Below the pieces are notes generated by a model that saw only the letters and a program-made list of their open reading frames with translations, did not search any database and was not told the origin of the DNA. Positions 29,981 to 39,103 of a DNA stretch of 64,000 nucleotides are shown in pieces. The first letter of the stretch is position 1. The number at the start of each line of letters is the position of its first letter. The translations under genes and the position numbers were made by a program. This DNA is from Euzebya rosea. Lineage in GTDB: Bacteria > Actinomycetota > Nitriliruptoria > Euzebyales > Euzebyaceae. The stretch spans positions 124,001 to 188,000 of the forward strand of contig NZ_PGDQ01000005.1 in the NCBI RefSeq assembly GCF_003073135.1. The letters run 5' to 3'.

Positions 29981-31118
29981 TCGGATCCGCGTCGTCCAGG
30001 TCATCGCTCGGCTGAACGTGGGTGGGCCGGCCGCGCTGGTGCTCGCGGTCGCCGAGGGCCTCGACCCCGACCGCTACGAGTCCGTGGTCCTCCACGGCGA
30101 GGTCGACGAGGGCGAGGCCGACTGGCGAGACGTCCGTGGCGGGTCCAGACTGACCCGTCCCGTCCCCGGGCTGGGCAGGGCCCTGCGGGCCGGTGACGAC
30201 GCACGGGCCATGGGGGCGCTGGTCCGCGAGCTGCGCCGGCTGCGTCCCGACGTCGTGCACACCCACACCGCGAAGGCCGGGGCGCTCGGGCGCACGGCCG
30301 CTCGCCTGGCCACGAGGAACGGCCGCCGGCCGAGGATCGTGCACACCTTCCACGGGCACGTGCTGCACGGCTACTTCCGGCCGGCCGTCCGCCGGGGCAT
30401 CGTCACCGTCGAACGCCAGCTGGCGCGAGGGACCGACCGCATCGTCACCGTCGGCACACCGGTTCGCGACGACCTGCTGGCGGCGGGCATCGGGCGGGCC
30501 GAGCAGTACACCGTCATCCCACCCGGCATCGATCCCCTGCCGACCATGCCGGCGGCGGTGGCCCGGCGGTCGCTCGGGATCCCCGAGGGCCGAGCGGTCG
30601 TGGTGTTCATCGGGCGCCTCACCGGCATCAAGCGGCCGGACCGTGCCGTCCGGGCCGTGCAGGACGTCCGGGAACGGGGGATCGACGCACACCTCGTCAT
30701 CGCCGGCGACGGCGACCGTCGGGCCCAGGTCGAGCGCCAGGCGAGCGTGCTCGGTGACGCGGTCACGTTCCTCGGGTGGACCAGCGACATCGGGGGCGTG
30801 CTCTCGGCCGCTGACGTGATCATCGTGACCAGCGACAACGAGGGCATGCCCGTGACCCTCGTCGAGGCGGCACACGCCGGAGTGCCGGCGGTGGCCACCG
30901 ACGTCGGCGGCGTGGGCGAGGTCGTCACGCATGGCGTCACGGGCCTGGTGGTGCCCCCGCACAGCGCCGCGGTGGGGGAGGGGTTGCTGGACCTGCTGTC
31001 GGACGCCGCCCTGCGTTCCCGGATGGGGGCGGCCGCCGTGGCCCACGCGGCCGATCGATTCAGCACGCGGTCGCTGGTTGCAGCGCACGAGACGCTCTAC
31101 GACAGCGCCATGGCCTGA
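29973..31118 (+). CDS. Glycosyltransferase family 4 protein
   Basis: A 381-residue GT-B glycosyltransferase. The N-terminal domain has VVQVIARLNVGGPAALVLAVAEGL and HTHTAKAGALGRTAARLA, while the C-terminal nucleotide-sugar domain has VVFIGRLTGIKRPDRAVRAV, FLGWTSDIGGVLSAADV and the E-x7-E type element SDNEGMPVTLVEAAHAGVPAVATDVGG. It transfers a sugar from a nucleotide donor to a lipid-linked glycan on the cytoplasmic face; donor and acceptor are unknown. GTG at 29973 overlaps the O-antigen-ligase-like gene by 8 bases, so the two are co-translated. Confidence 0.9.
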   Translation: MTDRIRVVQVIARLNVGGPAALVLAVAEGLDPDRYESVVLHGEVDEGEADWRDVRGGSRLTRPVPGLGRALRAGDDARAMGALVRELRRLRPDVVHTHTAKAGALGRTAARLATRNGRRPRIVHTFHGHVLHGYFRPAVRRGIVTVERQLARGTDRIVTVGTPVRDDLLAAGIGRAEQYTVIPPGIDPLPTMPAAVARRSLGIPEGRAVVVFIGRLTGIKRPDRAVRAVQDVRERGIDAHLVIAGDGDRRAQVERQASVLGDAVTFLGWTSDIGGVLSAADVIIVTSDNEGMPVTLVEAAHAGVPAVATDVGGVGEVVTHGVTGLVVPPHSAAVGEGLLDLLSDAALRSRMGAAAVAHAADRFSTRSLVAAHETLYDSAMA

Positions 31119-31270
31119 AGGCACGCGAAAGACTCGAGTCCCGCGTCGAGGGTCGACCGCAAGTCGACGTCGAGGTGGCCATGGGGGTTGAACCACCGGT
31201 CGCGTCGGCACCGACCCCACGGGTCGTACTCTGGATCACCAACCCAACCAAGAGAAGGCGAGGAAGCGGC

Positions 31271-32230
31271 GTGCGCGCCCTCATCACCGGCGGGGCGGGA
31301 TTCATCGGGTCCCATCTTGCCGACCACCTGATCGCCAACGGCGCCGACGTGATCGCCCTGGACAACCTGTCCACGGGGCGTCACAGCAACATCGAGCACC
31401 TGATCGGGCGCCCGGACTTCGAGTTCGTCCTGGGGTCCATCCTCAACGTCGACCTCGTCGACGACTGCGTCAGCCGTGCCGATGTGGTGTTCCACCTCGC
31501 AGCAGCAGTCGGCGTCGACCTGATCGTCCGACGGCCCGTCGAGAGCCTGCGGACCAACATCCTCGGCAGCGAAACGGTCATCGAGAAGGCCCACAAGTAC
31601 GGACGACCGGTCCTGGTCACGTCCACGAGTGAGATCTACGGCAAGAACACCTCCGACTCGTTGTCGGAGGACGATGACCGCATCCTCGGCTCGCCGCTGA
31701 AGTCTCGTTGGGCCTACAGCGAGGCGAAGGCGATCGAGGAGATCCTCGCCTACACCTACTTCCGCGAGAAGGGCCTGCCCACGGTCATCGTTCGACTGTT
31801 CAACACCGTCGGGCCGCGGCAGGTCGGGCACTACGGCATGGTCGTGCCACGGTTCGTCAACCAAGCCCTTCGTGGACAGGCCCTCACGGTATTCGGAGAC
31901 GGTGCGCAGACACGCTGCTTCGTGGACGTGGGGGATGTCGTGCCGGCGCTGGACACACTGATCCGTACCGAAGGGGCGTTCGGGAACGTCTTCAACATCG
32001 GTAGCAGCGACGAGGTCAGCATCGCTGATCTCGCCACGCGCGTGATCGAGCTGAGCGGTTCGACGAGCGACGTCCGGATGGTTCCATACGACGAGGCCTA
32101 CGAGGAAGGGTTCGAGGACATGGAACGGCGTGTCCCCGACACCACGCGTGTGCGCGAGCTGATCGGGTGGAAACCGGAGCTCAGCCTGGACGACATCATC
32201 GGCCGTGTTATCGGGGAGCAGCGATCGTGA
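31271..32230 (+). CDS. NAD-dependent nucleotide-sugar epimerase/decarboxylase
   Basis: A 319-residue short-chain dehydrogenase/reductase of the extended type. The NAD-binding GGAGFIGSHLADHL is at about 7-20, VTSTSEIYG holds the catalytic Ser/Thr, and YSEAK (Tyr and Lys) is the active-site pair. The FNTVGPRQVGHYGMVVPRFV region and the late FVDVGDVVPAL resemble UDP-glucuronate decarboxylases and UDP-glucose 4-epimerases. The product would feed the glycan locus; UDP-xylose or UDP-galactose type chemistry is likely, but the exact sugar is not visible. GTG at 31271 has a GAGGA site and a TACTCT hexamer at 31227-31232 upstream. The stop overlaps the next start by 4 bases. Confidence 0.88.
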   Translation: MRALITGGAGFIGSHLADHLIANGADVIALDNLSTGRHSNIEHLIGRPDFEFVLGSILNVDLVDDCVSRADVVFHLAAAVGVDLIVRRPVESLRTNILGSETVIEKAHKYGRPVLVTSTSEIYGKNTSDSLSEDDDRILGSPLKSRWAYSEAKAIEEILAYTYFREKGLPTVIVRLFNTVGPRQVGHYGMVVPRFVNQALRGQALTVFGDGAQTRCFVDVGDVVPALDTLIRTEGAFGNVFNIGSSDEVSIADLATRVIELSGSTSDVRMVPYDEAYEEGFEDMERRVPDTTRVRELIGWKPELSLDDIIGRVIGEQRS

Positions 32231-32889
32231 GTGGGCGACCGTCGTGGCTGGGCAGCCCCGAACGCCGGGACCCGGCCCCGCTGCGCCGTCGCGGCAAGGA
32301 GGCATGGGAGCGCGCGCTGGCTACCGCCCTGCTGCTTCCGGCCACCCCTGTCGTGCTGGCCATTGCTGCGGCGATCAAGGCCGAAGGGCTCCTCGACCCC
32401 GACGCCCGCGGTCCGGTGTTCTTCGTCGAGCGCCGTATCTCCCGGGGCCGCGAGATCGACCTCCTCAAGTTCCGCACCCTCAGCGCCCCGGCGCTTGACG
32501 GCCTGGGGGACGGGCCCACACACATCAAGGCGATGGAGAAGACCCACGTCACCCGTGTGGGCAAGGTCCTGAGGGACTGGTACCTGGATGAGCTCCCGCA
32601 GCTGATCAACATCGTGCGTGGTGACATGTTCCTCATCGGCACCCGTCCTTGGCCCCTCGAACCGGCAGCGGCGGAAATGGCGCGGGGTGTGACGCGGAAG
32701 CACGACATGCCTGCTGGGCTGGTTGGGCCCGTGCAGTCCCACAAGGGTCGCCGGAGCCCGACGGAGCACGAGCTTGACGAGGAGTACTGGGAGGCCTTCT
32801 GCACTTGGAGTGGCTGGGACCTCCTTAGGTTCGACCTCTCGATCCTTCGGCGTTCCTTGGTTGTCCAGCTCGCGCACGAGGGTCGTTGA
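32227..32889 (+). CDS. Bacterial sugar transferase (polyprenyl-phosphate sugar-1-phosphate transferase)
   Basis: A 220-residue monotopic membrane enzyme of the PHPT/WcaJ-WbaP family. One hydrophobic re-entrant helix (about 28-50, ALATALLLPATPVVLAIAAA) is followed by the catalytic domain: GPVFFVERRISRGREIDLLKFRTL, THVTRVGKVLRDWYLDELPQLINIVRGDM and FLIGTRPWP. It loads the first sugar-1-phosphate onto undecaprenyl phosphate and so starts a repeat unit. It lacks the extra N-terminal helices of WbaP and is the short form. GTG at 32227 sits in GTGA with the epimerase stop. It converges on the minus-strand glycosyltransferase, only 2 bases apart. Confidence 0.88.
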   Translation: MSGRPSWLGSPERRDPAPLRRRGKEAWERALATALLLPATPVVLAIAAAIKAEGLLDPDARGPVFFVERRISRGREIDLLKFRTLSAPALDGLGDGPTHIKAMEKTHVTRVGKVLRDWYLDELPQLINIVRGDMFLIGTRPWPLEPAAAEMARGVTRKHDMPAGLVGPVQSHKGRRSPTEHELDEEYWEAFCTWSGWDLLRFDLSILRRSLVVQLAHEGR

Positions 32890-32891
32890 GG

Positions 32892-33920
32892 CTACGGAAG
32901 GCTCTCGACGAACTCAGCAATTCGCGACGCGCGAGCTGACCAGCCGTGTGCCAGTCTCTGCTGGACGGCGGCTTGCACCATGCGCGACCGCAGATCGGGC
33001 GAGGCATCCAGCGTGGCCACCGCTTTCGCCAGTTCGCGGGGAGAGTTCGCGGCATAGGTCAATCCCAGCCCTCCCTTGGTGACGATGTGCTCCTGATCTC
33101 CAGCGTCGGAGGCAACTACCGGCGTCCCACACGCGATGCTCTCGTAGAGCTTCATTGCACTACCGGCTCGAGTCGTCCGGGTGTTGGGGCTGAGTCCCGC
33201 GAGAGCGCCAGCGAGCACACCGGCGACGTCGGCAAGGGGGATGACGCCCAGCCACAGGGCAGGTCCCCGATCAATTTGGTGGCTCATTGCTCCCTCTCCG
33301 GCGACCACCAGCTCGACACCCTCAGGCCAAGCCTCGTCCTGACGCGCACGCACCATCACATCAACCCCTTGCCACGGCGCGAGGGCCCCGCAGAAGGCGA
33401 CGTACCGATGGGGAAGGGCGAGGCCCGTCTTGGCGTCGGGGTGGAAGATCTCGAGGTCCGCTGCGTTGTCGACGACCGTCACAGGGGTCCTTGGAGCTTG
33501 CCCCTGGACCCACCCAGCCAGTCCCTTGCTTACCACGACGATTCCTTCTGCCCGGCGCATGGCCGTCCGGTCCGCGATGCGGAGCAGGGAGCCGATCCGT
33601 CGCATCGAGGGGTAGACGGCCAGTAGGTCATCCGTGGCACCGTTGACTTCGAGGACCACCAGCGGTCGGAACCGCCTCGGTATCAGGGTCAGGACAGCAG
33701 CGACCGGATGGGCCCGGACGTACCACAGGTCGGCGTCTCTCGCTGCCCAGGCGCCTCGGAGAAGGGCTGCGTACCGGCCGAGCTTTCCCTTTTCCGAGGC
33801 CCCTGCGAGAAGGGTTCCCATCCAGCCCAACCCACACAGCGCCCTGAAGACGCCCGAGACATGAGAGGACGCCGCCTGCCCTTCAGTACTGCTGTGAAAG
33901 CTGATCGAAACGAAGGTCAC
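32892..33920 (-). CDS. Glycosyltransferase family 4 protein
   Basis: A 342-residue GT-B protein. The N-terminal half has HSSTEGQAASSHVSGVFRAL and LWYVRAHPVAAVLTLIPRRF, while the C-terminal half has VAFCGALAPWQGVDVMVRAR, ELVVAGEGAM, NTRTTRAGSAMKLYESIACGTPVVASDAGD. The donor-binding Glu of KLYESIACG is present. The acceptor is unknown. The longer open frame upstream is antisense to the divergent gene at 34026, so the GTG at 33920 was chosen; an internal start is possible. The 105-bp divergent promoter region contains TATACT (33959-33964) for the plus-strand gene. Confidence 0.85.
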   Translation of the reverse strand: MTFVSISFHSSTEGQAASSHVSGVFRALCGLGWMGTLLAGASEKGKLGRYAALLRGAWAARDADLWYVRAHPVAAVLTLIPRRFRPLVVLEVNGATDDLLAVYPSMRRIGSLLRIADRTAMRRAEGIVVVSKGLAGWVQGQAPRTPVTVVDNAADLEIFHPDAKTGLALPHRYVAFCGALAPWQGVDVMVRARQDEAWPEGVELVVAGEGAMSHQIDRGPALWLGVIPLADVAGVLAGALAGLSPNTRTTRAGSAMKLYESIACGTPVVASDAGDQEHIVTKGGLGLTYAANSPRELAKAVATLDASPDLRSRMVQAAVQQRLAHGWSARASRIAEFVESLP

Positions 33921-34025
33921 GTGCCTTGCCGGTCGGAGGGAGGGCTGTTTGGCAACCCTATACTGCGCCGAAGAGCGGGGCCCAGCACGCGGGTCGGGCC
34001 CGAAGTCGGCGGAGAAGGCGCGGTC

Positions 34026-35312
34026 GTGTCCACCACAGTCCTGTACGTGTGTCATAACCATCCCGAGCTGCGTCCGGGGGGTGCGGAGGCCTACGCGCTC
34101 GAGCTGTACAAGGCGATGCGAGAGCAGGATGACGTGGCCCCCATCTTCCTCGCGCGCGGTGGCCCGCCGCTCGCGCGAAGCGGACGCATCCATCCGGATC
34201 GACAGATCGGGCCCGCTGGAGACGACGACGGTCAGTACTACTTCTACGGTGAGGGCTACCGCTTCGACGACTTCATCGGGTCGATGTCGGACAAGCGCTT
34301 CTACTCCGAGCACTTCAGGAGATTCCTCCAAGCAACGACGCCGGACGTCGTCCACTTCCAGCACACCTGGATGCTTGGCTTCGACATGATCCGTGAGGTT
34401 CGTCGGACTCTCCCGGACGCGGTCATCCTCTACACCTTGCACGAGTTCCTGCCCATCTGCTACCGCAACGGTCAGATGGTGCGGACGTTCGACGACTCGA
34501 ATTGCTCCGAGGCCTCGCCTCGGCGGTGTCACGAGTGTTTCCCGCACATCAAGCCGCAGGAGTTCTTCCTGCGCAAGAACCTGATCCTGAGCCATTTGTC
34601 GCTCGTCGATCGGTTCATCGCCCCAAGCCGGTTCCTGAGGGACCGCTATGTCCAGTGGGGCCTGTCCGAGGAGCGGGTTGTCGTCGAGGACTACGGACGG
34701 TCAAAGCCCCGCGCGGTGGCGAATACGCACAACCGATCCGCCCGGAACCGCATCGGATTCTTCGGCCAACTCACTGAGTTCAAGGGGGCTGACGTCCTTC
34801 TCGAGGCCATGCTGCACCTGGAGGAGGACCCCGACCTGCTGCCTCGCGAGGCTGCCATGCCCCAGCTCAGGGTCCACGGCGCAAATCTGGACCTGCAGAG
34901 GAAGGAGTACCGCGAGAAGGTCGAGGATCTCTGCGAACGGACCTCCGAGACGGTCAGGATGATGGGCCGCTACTCGCACGACAGCTTGCCCGCGCTCATG
35001 GAGCAGGTGGACTGGGTAGTCGTCCCGTCGGTCTGGTGGGAGAACTCACCGCTCGTCATCCAAGAAGCGTTCATCCATGGACGCCCCGTTATCTGTAGCA
35101 ACATCGGTGGCATGGCCGAAAAGGTCACCGATGGTGTGGACGGGCTGCACTTCGCGGTCGGTGACCCCCTGGACCTTGCTCGTGTGCTGGCTCGCGCGGT
35201 CAGCACGGAAGGCCTTTGGGATCAGCTGCACGCGGCCATCCCCGGGATCTACGACATGACGACCCACGTGAAGGTTCTGGCCGAGATGTATCAGGAGCTG
35301 ATGGCCGAGTGA
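34026..35312 (+). CDS. Glycosyltransferase family 4 protein
   Basis: A 428-residue GT-B protein. The N-terminal Rossmann half has VCHNHPELRPGGAEAYALEL and TLHEFLPICYRNGQMV with a Cys-containing CSEASPRRCHECFP segment. The C-terminal half has RIGFFGQLTEFKGADVLLEAM, MGRYSHDSLPALMEQVD, and VWWENSPLVIQEAFIHGRPVICSNIGG with the catalytic Glu. The CxnC segment is common in GT4 enzymes of capsule or exopolysaccharide loci. Donor and acceptor are unknown. GTG at 34026 follows GGAGAAGG. The stop overlaps the next gene by 4 bases (GTGA). Confidence 0.88.
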   Translation: MSTTVLYVCHNHPELRPGGAEAYALELYKAMREQDDVAPIFLARGGPPLARSGRIHPDRQIGPAGDDDGQYYFYGEGYRFDDFIGSMSDKRFYSEHFRRFLQATTPDVVHFQHTWMLGFDMIREVRRTLPDAVILYTLHEFLPICYRNGQMVRTFDDSNCSEASPRRCHECFPHIKPQEFFLRKNLILSHLSLVDRFIAPSRFLRDRYVQWGLSEERVVVEDYGRSKPRAVANTHNRSARNRIGFFGQLTEFKGADVLLEAMLHLEEDPDLLPREAAMPQLRVHGANLDLQRKEYREKVEDLCERTSETVRMMGRYSHDSLPALMEQVDWVVVPSVWWENSPLVIQEAFIHGRPVICSNIGGMAEKVTDGVDGLHFAVGDPLDLARVLARAVSTEGLWDQLHAAIPGIYDMTTHVKVLAEMYQELMAE

Positions 35313-37102
35313 CAACTGTGGATCCCCGAATTGGCCAGTCAGCTGGTGAAGCGCGAGTCGTTGCCCACGCACCCTTCGCGGGTGGGTTGGAGCTGCTGCT
35401 GTTGGCGGACGTGAGCGTGAGTGGTCACGCGGAGGTGACCGGGGCTGGCAGCGTGAGTCCTGCAACGTGCATCCGCCTGCCGGGAGGCGACGGGCATCCC
35501 TCTGGAACCCTAGTGGCCGCTGCCAAGGTCGTACGCGTGGACGAGGTCTCCGAGCTTGCCGTCCGAGGCCGAAAGGCCGTCGTTCTCGTGCAGGGTGAAC
35601 GACAGGAGTTGACACTCGAAGAACTGCTCGAGGACTACCTCTCGGTCGAGGACATGAAGTGGCGCGACCGGCTGCTCGAGTTCTTGGTCGAAGCCGTCAC
35701 GGAATTGCAGGAACGTCCGGGCGCCGCAGCAGCCACTGACCTGCGCGTCGCTCGGCTTCACCTGCGCACTCCCCTCACCAAGGTCAACGCCAAGGATCAT
35801 GCCGCCCCACAGGCGGGGTACGCCGACATGTTCGTCGCGATCAGCCCGCACCAGTTCTGGGTGCAGGGGTGGCTCGTCGATCGTGAGTCACCAATCCAGA
35901 CGATCTTCGGGGTGTCCCCGGAGGGCGAGCGAGTGGAGCTCGCGAGCCACATGACTCGGCACCGTCGTCCGGATGTTGAGGAGGCCCTCGGCATATCCCC
36001 CAACGCGCCGGATCGAACCATCGTTGCGTTCTCGGCGCATGTCACGTGCCAGATCCCCAGCCCGCCCGCGCTTGGCTGGAAGCTGGAATGGGAGAGCGCG
36101 AACGGCCACCTGTTCGAAGTGTCGCTTCCAAGCCCCGAGGACGACCGCGGGGCCATACCGAGGGACATCGTCGAGCAGGCGATGGCTCGAGCCCTGGCGG
36201 ATGACCGGCAGAACCAGATCCTCCTCAGCAGCTTGGGCCACCGGCTCGAGTCCCAGCGGTCGGCGAAAGTCGATCGGACCATCCGGCTAGGGCAGGCACC
36301 GGCTCCCCTCTTGGCGACCGCAATCGTGGCCGTTGGAGACCGGCCTGACCTCATCGAGCACCATCTGGCCAATGCCGCTGGTGCCCACGACGAGATCGAG
36401 TTCCTCTTCGTGTGCACGGACCCCAGTTCAGCGGGGGACTTCGAGGACCGACTGCATCAGCTCGACGCCTTGTACGACGCGAGCGTGACGGGCGTAATCC
36501 TCGACACGGCAGTGACTGGGGCCGTCGGCGCCACGTTGGTAGCAGACCTCGCCGCAGCGGATGTCCTGATCGTGCTTGCTGGGGACGCGATGCCAAGTGA
36601 GCACGACTGGTATCGGCGCCTCGCAGCTGTGGTGCAGCGTCCCGGAACGGGGGCGGCGGGTCCCGTCACGCTCTACGAGGACGACTCCATCAGGGAAGCG
36701 GGATTGACCGTTCGCGCGCGGGAGGATGGCCGACTGGAGGTCTTGTCCTTGCTTCGTGGTTTCCATCGCGACTTCATGGGCGCCGCGTCCCCGGGGTGGC
36801 AGGGGCTGCCTTCCACTTGCATGGCCATGACGAAGGACACGTTCGCATCCGTCGGCGGCTTCTCCCCGAGCTTCGCGACAGCGGCAGCTGCTGGTGTTGA
36901 CATGTCGTTCCGCGTGCGAGAACTGGGACTCGACGTTGTCCTGTGCGATGACGTGCACGTCTACTCCCTCGGCTTGCTGCCCGACCCCTTCGCTGATGAC
37001 CCGTTCGCGGTCATGCACGATTCCCAGGCACTGGCGGATCGTCACAGCGCCCGAGCTCGGGCGGTCGTCGAGGGTGGGCACGAGGTCTCGGTCAGCTCGT
37101 AG
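35309..37102 (+). CDS. Multi-domain protein with C-terminal GT2-like glycosyltransferase region
   Basis: A 597-residue cytoplasmic protein. Residues 1-170 are unrecognised. About 171-275 form a beta-rich module (FWVQGWLVDRESP, then RRPDVEEAL, then FSAHV) that also appears, by eye, in the sulfotransferase at 43727. Residues about 330-560 look like a GT-A glycosyltransferase of family 2 (AIVAVGDRPDLIEHHLANA, ADVLIVLAGDAMPSEHDWYRRLA, CMAMTKDTFASVGGFSPSFATAAAAGVDMSFRVRELG), although the DxD site is not obvious. It may elongate the glycan or be a non-standard transferase. It is translationally coupled to the preceding GT4 gene by GTGA and overlaps the convergent minus-strand gene end by 11 bases. 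Confidence 0.7.
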   Translation: MTTVDPRIGQSAGEARVVAHAPFAGGLELLLLADVSVSGHAEVTGAGSVSPATCIRLPGGDGHPSGTLVAAAKVVRVDEVSELAVRGRKAVVLVQGERQELTLEELLEDYLSVEDMKWRDRLLEFLVEAVTELQERPGAAAATDLRVARLHLRTPLTKVNAKDHAAPQAGYADMFVAISPHQFWVQGWLVDRESPIQTIFGVSPEGERVELASHMTRHRRPDVEEALGISPNAPDRTIVAFSAHVTCQIPSPPALGWKLEWESANGHLFEVSLPSPEDDRGAIPRDIVEQAMARALADDRQNQILLSSLGHRLESQRSAKVDRTIRLGQAPAPLLATAIVAVGDRPDLIEHHLANAAGAHDEIEFLFVCTDPSSAGDFEDRLHQLDALYDASVTGVILDTAVTGAVGATLVADLAAADVLIVLAGDAMPSEHDWYRRLAAVVQRPGTGAAGPVTLYEDDSIREAGLTVRAREDGRLEVLSLLRGFHRDFMGAASPGWQGLPSTCMAMTKDTFASVGGFSPSFATAAAAGVDMSFRVRELGLDVVLCDDVHVYSLGLLPDPFADDPFAVMHDSQALADRHSARARAVVEGGHEVSVSS

Positions 37103-38141
37103 AAGACCTGGCTCGGACTGCCTCGAAGAGTCGGACTGTACGGTCTGCGATCCGTTCCCAGTCCTGTCCTGCAAGGTTCGGTACGCCAGTGGGCGGATCG
37201 CGTTCGATCGACCGAAGCGCGCGCCGCAATGAGTCGGGGGTCAGGGGGGTCGGCACCGTCCGAACCCATCCCTGTCCGACCGTGTGGGCGAGCTCCAGCA
37301 TCCCGGGGTCATCGCTGGTGATGACCGGGCGCCGTGCGGCCAGCGCCTGGAGGACGCTTCCACTGTGCCAGACTCGGCGATAGGGGAGCACCACGACGTC
37401 GGATGCCAGAAGGCGCGTGCGTAGCTCCTCTGCGCTCAGCTGATGCAGCTCCAGCCGCACGTCCACTTGGCCGTGAACGGCCTGCGACAGCACGTTCGCC
37501 AGCTCCGGCGGGCGAACCCGCCCCGCCACCAGGACAACTGCGTCGGCGTCCAGTCCCTGAACAGCATCGATGAGGTCAACGGTCCCCTTGTACTCGCGCA
37601 GGTGACCGAAGTGCAGGAGAAGCCTTCGATCGACGTCGACGCCCATGTCGGTCCTGGCCGCCTGCTTGTCCCCCACTATGGGTTCGTAGGCGCCGTGTCC
37701 AACCACGGTGCTCGGAATGTGCTGAAGACGCGGATAGCGCCTCTGTGCCTCCTGCAGCGCTGACTCGGACAACGAGATGACACCCGCGACCGATCGAGTC
37801 CAGACCAGGTACAGAACGCGTTCCAGAACGGGGTGCCAACGCTCGTGGGACCCGACGTTGTGCACTGTCCACACCACCGGGATGCGTCGGAGCCTGCACA
37901 CCGTGATGAGGACGAGGAACTCCACCAGCTTCACCGTTGCTGCCGCTGTCTTCCGCGGGCCCACTGCTAGTTCGGGCCAGTGCACGTGAAGGATGTCGAC
38001 AGGATGCCTCAGCAGTGCCCGCCAGGACCACCCCTCGTAGCGGACACCTGCCGCCCGCAAGGCCTTGGCGAGTAGTCCGAGGTAGGCGTTGGCTTCCTCG
38101 ATGTGCGGGTGGGCGAGGACGAACACGGCGGACCTAGTCAT
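37092..38141 (-). CDS. Glycosyltransferase family 4-like protein
   Basis: A 349-residue GT-B protein. The N-terminus has AVFVLAHPHIEEANAYLGLLAKAL, LHVHWPELAVGP and VVWTVHNVGSHERWHPVLERVLY, a pattern of GT4-like enzymes that use N-acyl amino sugars or mannose. The C-terminus has LLHFGHLREYKGTVDLIDAV, VVLPYRRVWHSGSVLQALAARRPVITSDD. The start ATG 38141 overlaps the stop of the methyltransferase gene upstream by 8 bases, so the two form an operon on the minus strand. Donor and acceptor are unknown. Confidence 0.85.
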   Translation of the reverse strand: MTRSAVFVLAHPHIEEANAYLGLLAKALRAAGVRYEGWSWRALLRHPVDILHVHWPELAVGPRKTAAATVKLVEFLVLITVCRLRRIPVVWTVHNVGSHERWHPVLERVLYLVWTRSVAGVISLSESALQEAQRRYPRLQHIPSTVVGHGAYEPIVGDKQAARTDMGVDVDRRLLLHFGHLREYKGTVDLIDAVQGLDADAVVLVAGRVRPPELANVLSQAVHGQVDVRLELHQLSAEELRTRLLASDVVVLPYRRVWHSGSVLQALAARRPVITSDDPGMLELAHTVGQGWVRTVPTPLTPDSLRRALRSIERDPPTGVPNLAGQDWERIADRTVRLFEAVRARSSTS

Positions 38142-38976
38142 CCGCCGCCGCTGGATACATCCTCTTGGTCTCCAGAACGGTCGGCGCCGCGACTGACTCG
38201 ATTGGCTCCAGCAGTCCGGGGCGACGAGAGGCCAGCACGCGAATCCGCCCGTAGCCGTCGCGTGCAGTGTTGGTCTCGGCGAACCAATGGGCCACCTTGA
38301 TGTCGACGAAGCCGAGCCAGCGCAGGATGCTTTCCAGCACTCGGGGGCCGGTCGGGAACCACGCCAGGCCGTGGACACCAGACATCAGCATCTCGGTGCT
38401 CTCCTTGGTGACGGCCAGCATGCCGTCGGGAAGGTCGACGCGACACGCCGTGTCGAGGAACAGGAGCTCTCGTGTCCGGTCCGCAGCGATCTTCAGTCCC
38501 GCCACAGGATCCGGCAAGTGGTAGAAGATGCCTTGGAACATCGTTATGTCGGCAGGTCCCACGGGTGGGCTGACCTTCTCCAAGCCGAGTAGGTCGGATA
38601 CCTCGAAACGGATGCCATCGACAGGTCCTTTTCGGTGCTGCAGGAGGAACCGGGCCTGCTCGATCCAGTGTTCGCGGACGTCGAACCCAGTGCAGCTCGA
38701 CGCCCCGAGCTCCCTCGCCCAGAAGCTGTAGGCGCCACAGTTGCACGCACACTCGAGGAACGAACGTCCCTCCAGGCCGTCCGGATAGATGCGGTGCATC
38801 AGGGACTTCCAGTGGCGTTCCGGTCGAAGGAAGGACACACGCGCTTCGGCGTCCTCCGACGACAGGTGGTCGAGATAGACCGCGGTGCTGAGGTCCTCGG
38901 TGAGACGCACATCAAGATGCCACGGCCCGAGGGCCACGATCTTGTCGACGAGCCCTTCATGGTTTGGCTGGCTCAC
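38134..38976 (-). CDS. SAM-dependent methyltransferase (CmoB/DUF1698-like)
   Basis: About 280 residues. The SAM-binding motif is FLECACNCGAYSFWARELG, followed by TGFDVREHWIEQARFLL and ITMFQGIFYHLPDPVAGLK, a layout like DUF1698 (CmoB-type) methyltransferases. In this setting it more likely methylates a sugar or glycan end than a tRNA. The GTG at 38976 was chosen because GGGAG lies 5 nt upstream; GTG at 38982 or an earlier start at 39024 is possible. It is coupled to the glycosyltransferase downstream and is divergent from another methyltransferase at 39104. Confidence 0.8.
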   Translation of the reverse strand: MSQPNHEGLVDKIVALGPWHLDVRLTEDLSTAVYLDHLSSEDAEARVSFLRPERHWKSLMHRIYPDGLEGRSFLECACNCGAYSFWARELGASSCTGFDVREHWIEQARFLLQHRKGPVDGIRFEVSDLLGLEKVSPPVGPADITMFQGIFYHLPDPVAGLKIAADRTRELLFLDTACRVDLPDGMLAVTKESTEMLMSGVHGLAWFPTGPRVLESILRWLGFVDIKVAHWFAETNTARDGYGRIRVLASRRPGLLEPIESVAAPTVLETKRMYPAAADD

Positions 38977-39103
38977 GGTCACTCCCAAAGTCCGATGCGG
39001 CACGGGCGGCAAGTCTCTCACCAACCGCGATCGTCCTCGACGTCTGCGCTTGGCCTACTGTCTAGGCTCCTCCAACGAACTAGACGCACCCGAAGGACTA
39101 CCA

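Noticed and set aside
38134-38976. tRNA (mo5U34) methyltransferase CmoB
   Set aside because: The fold signature is CmoB-like, but the gene is coupled to a glycosyltransferase inside a glycan locus and the N-terminal CmoB region is short, so a glycan methylase is more likely.
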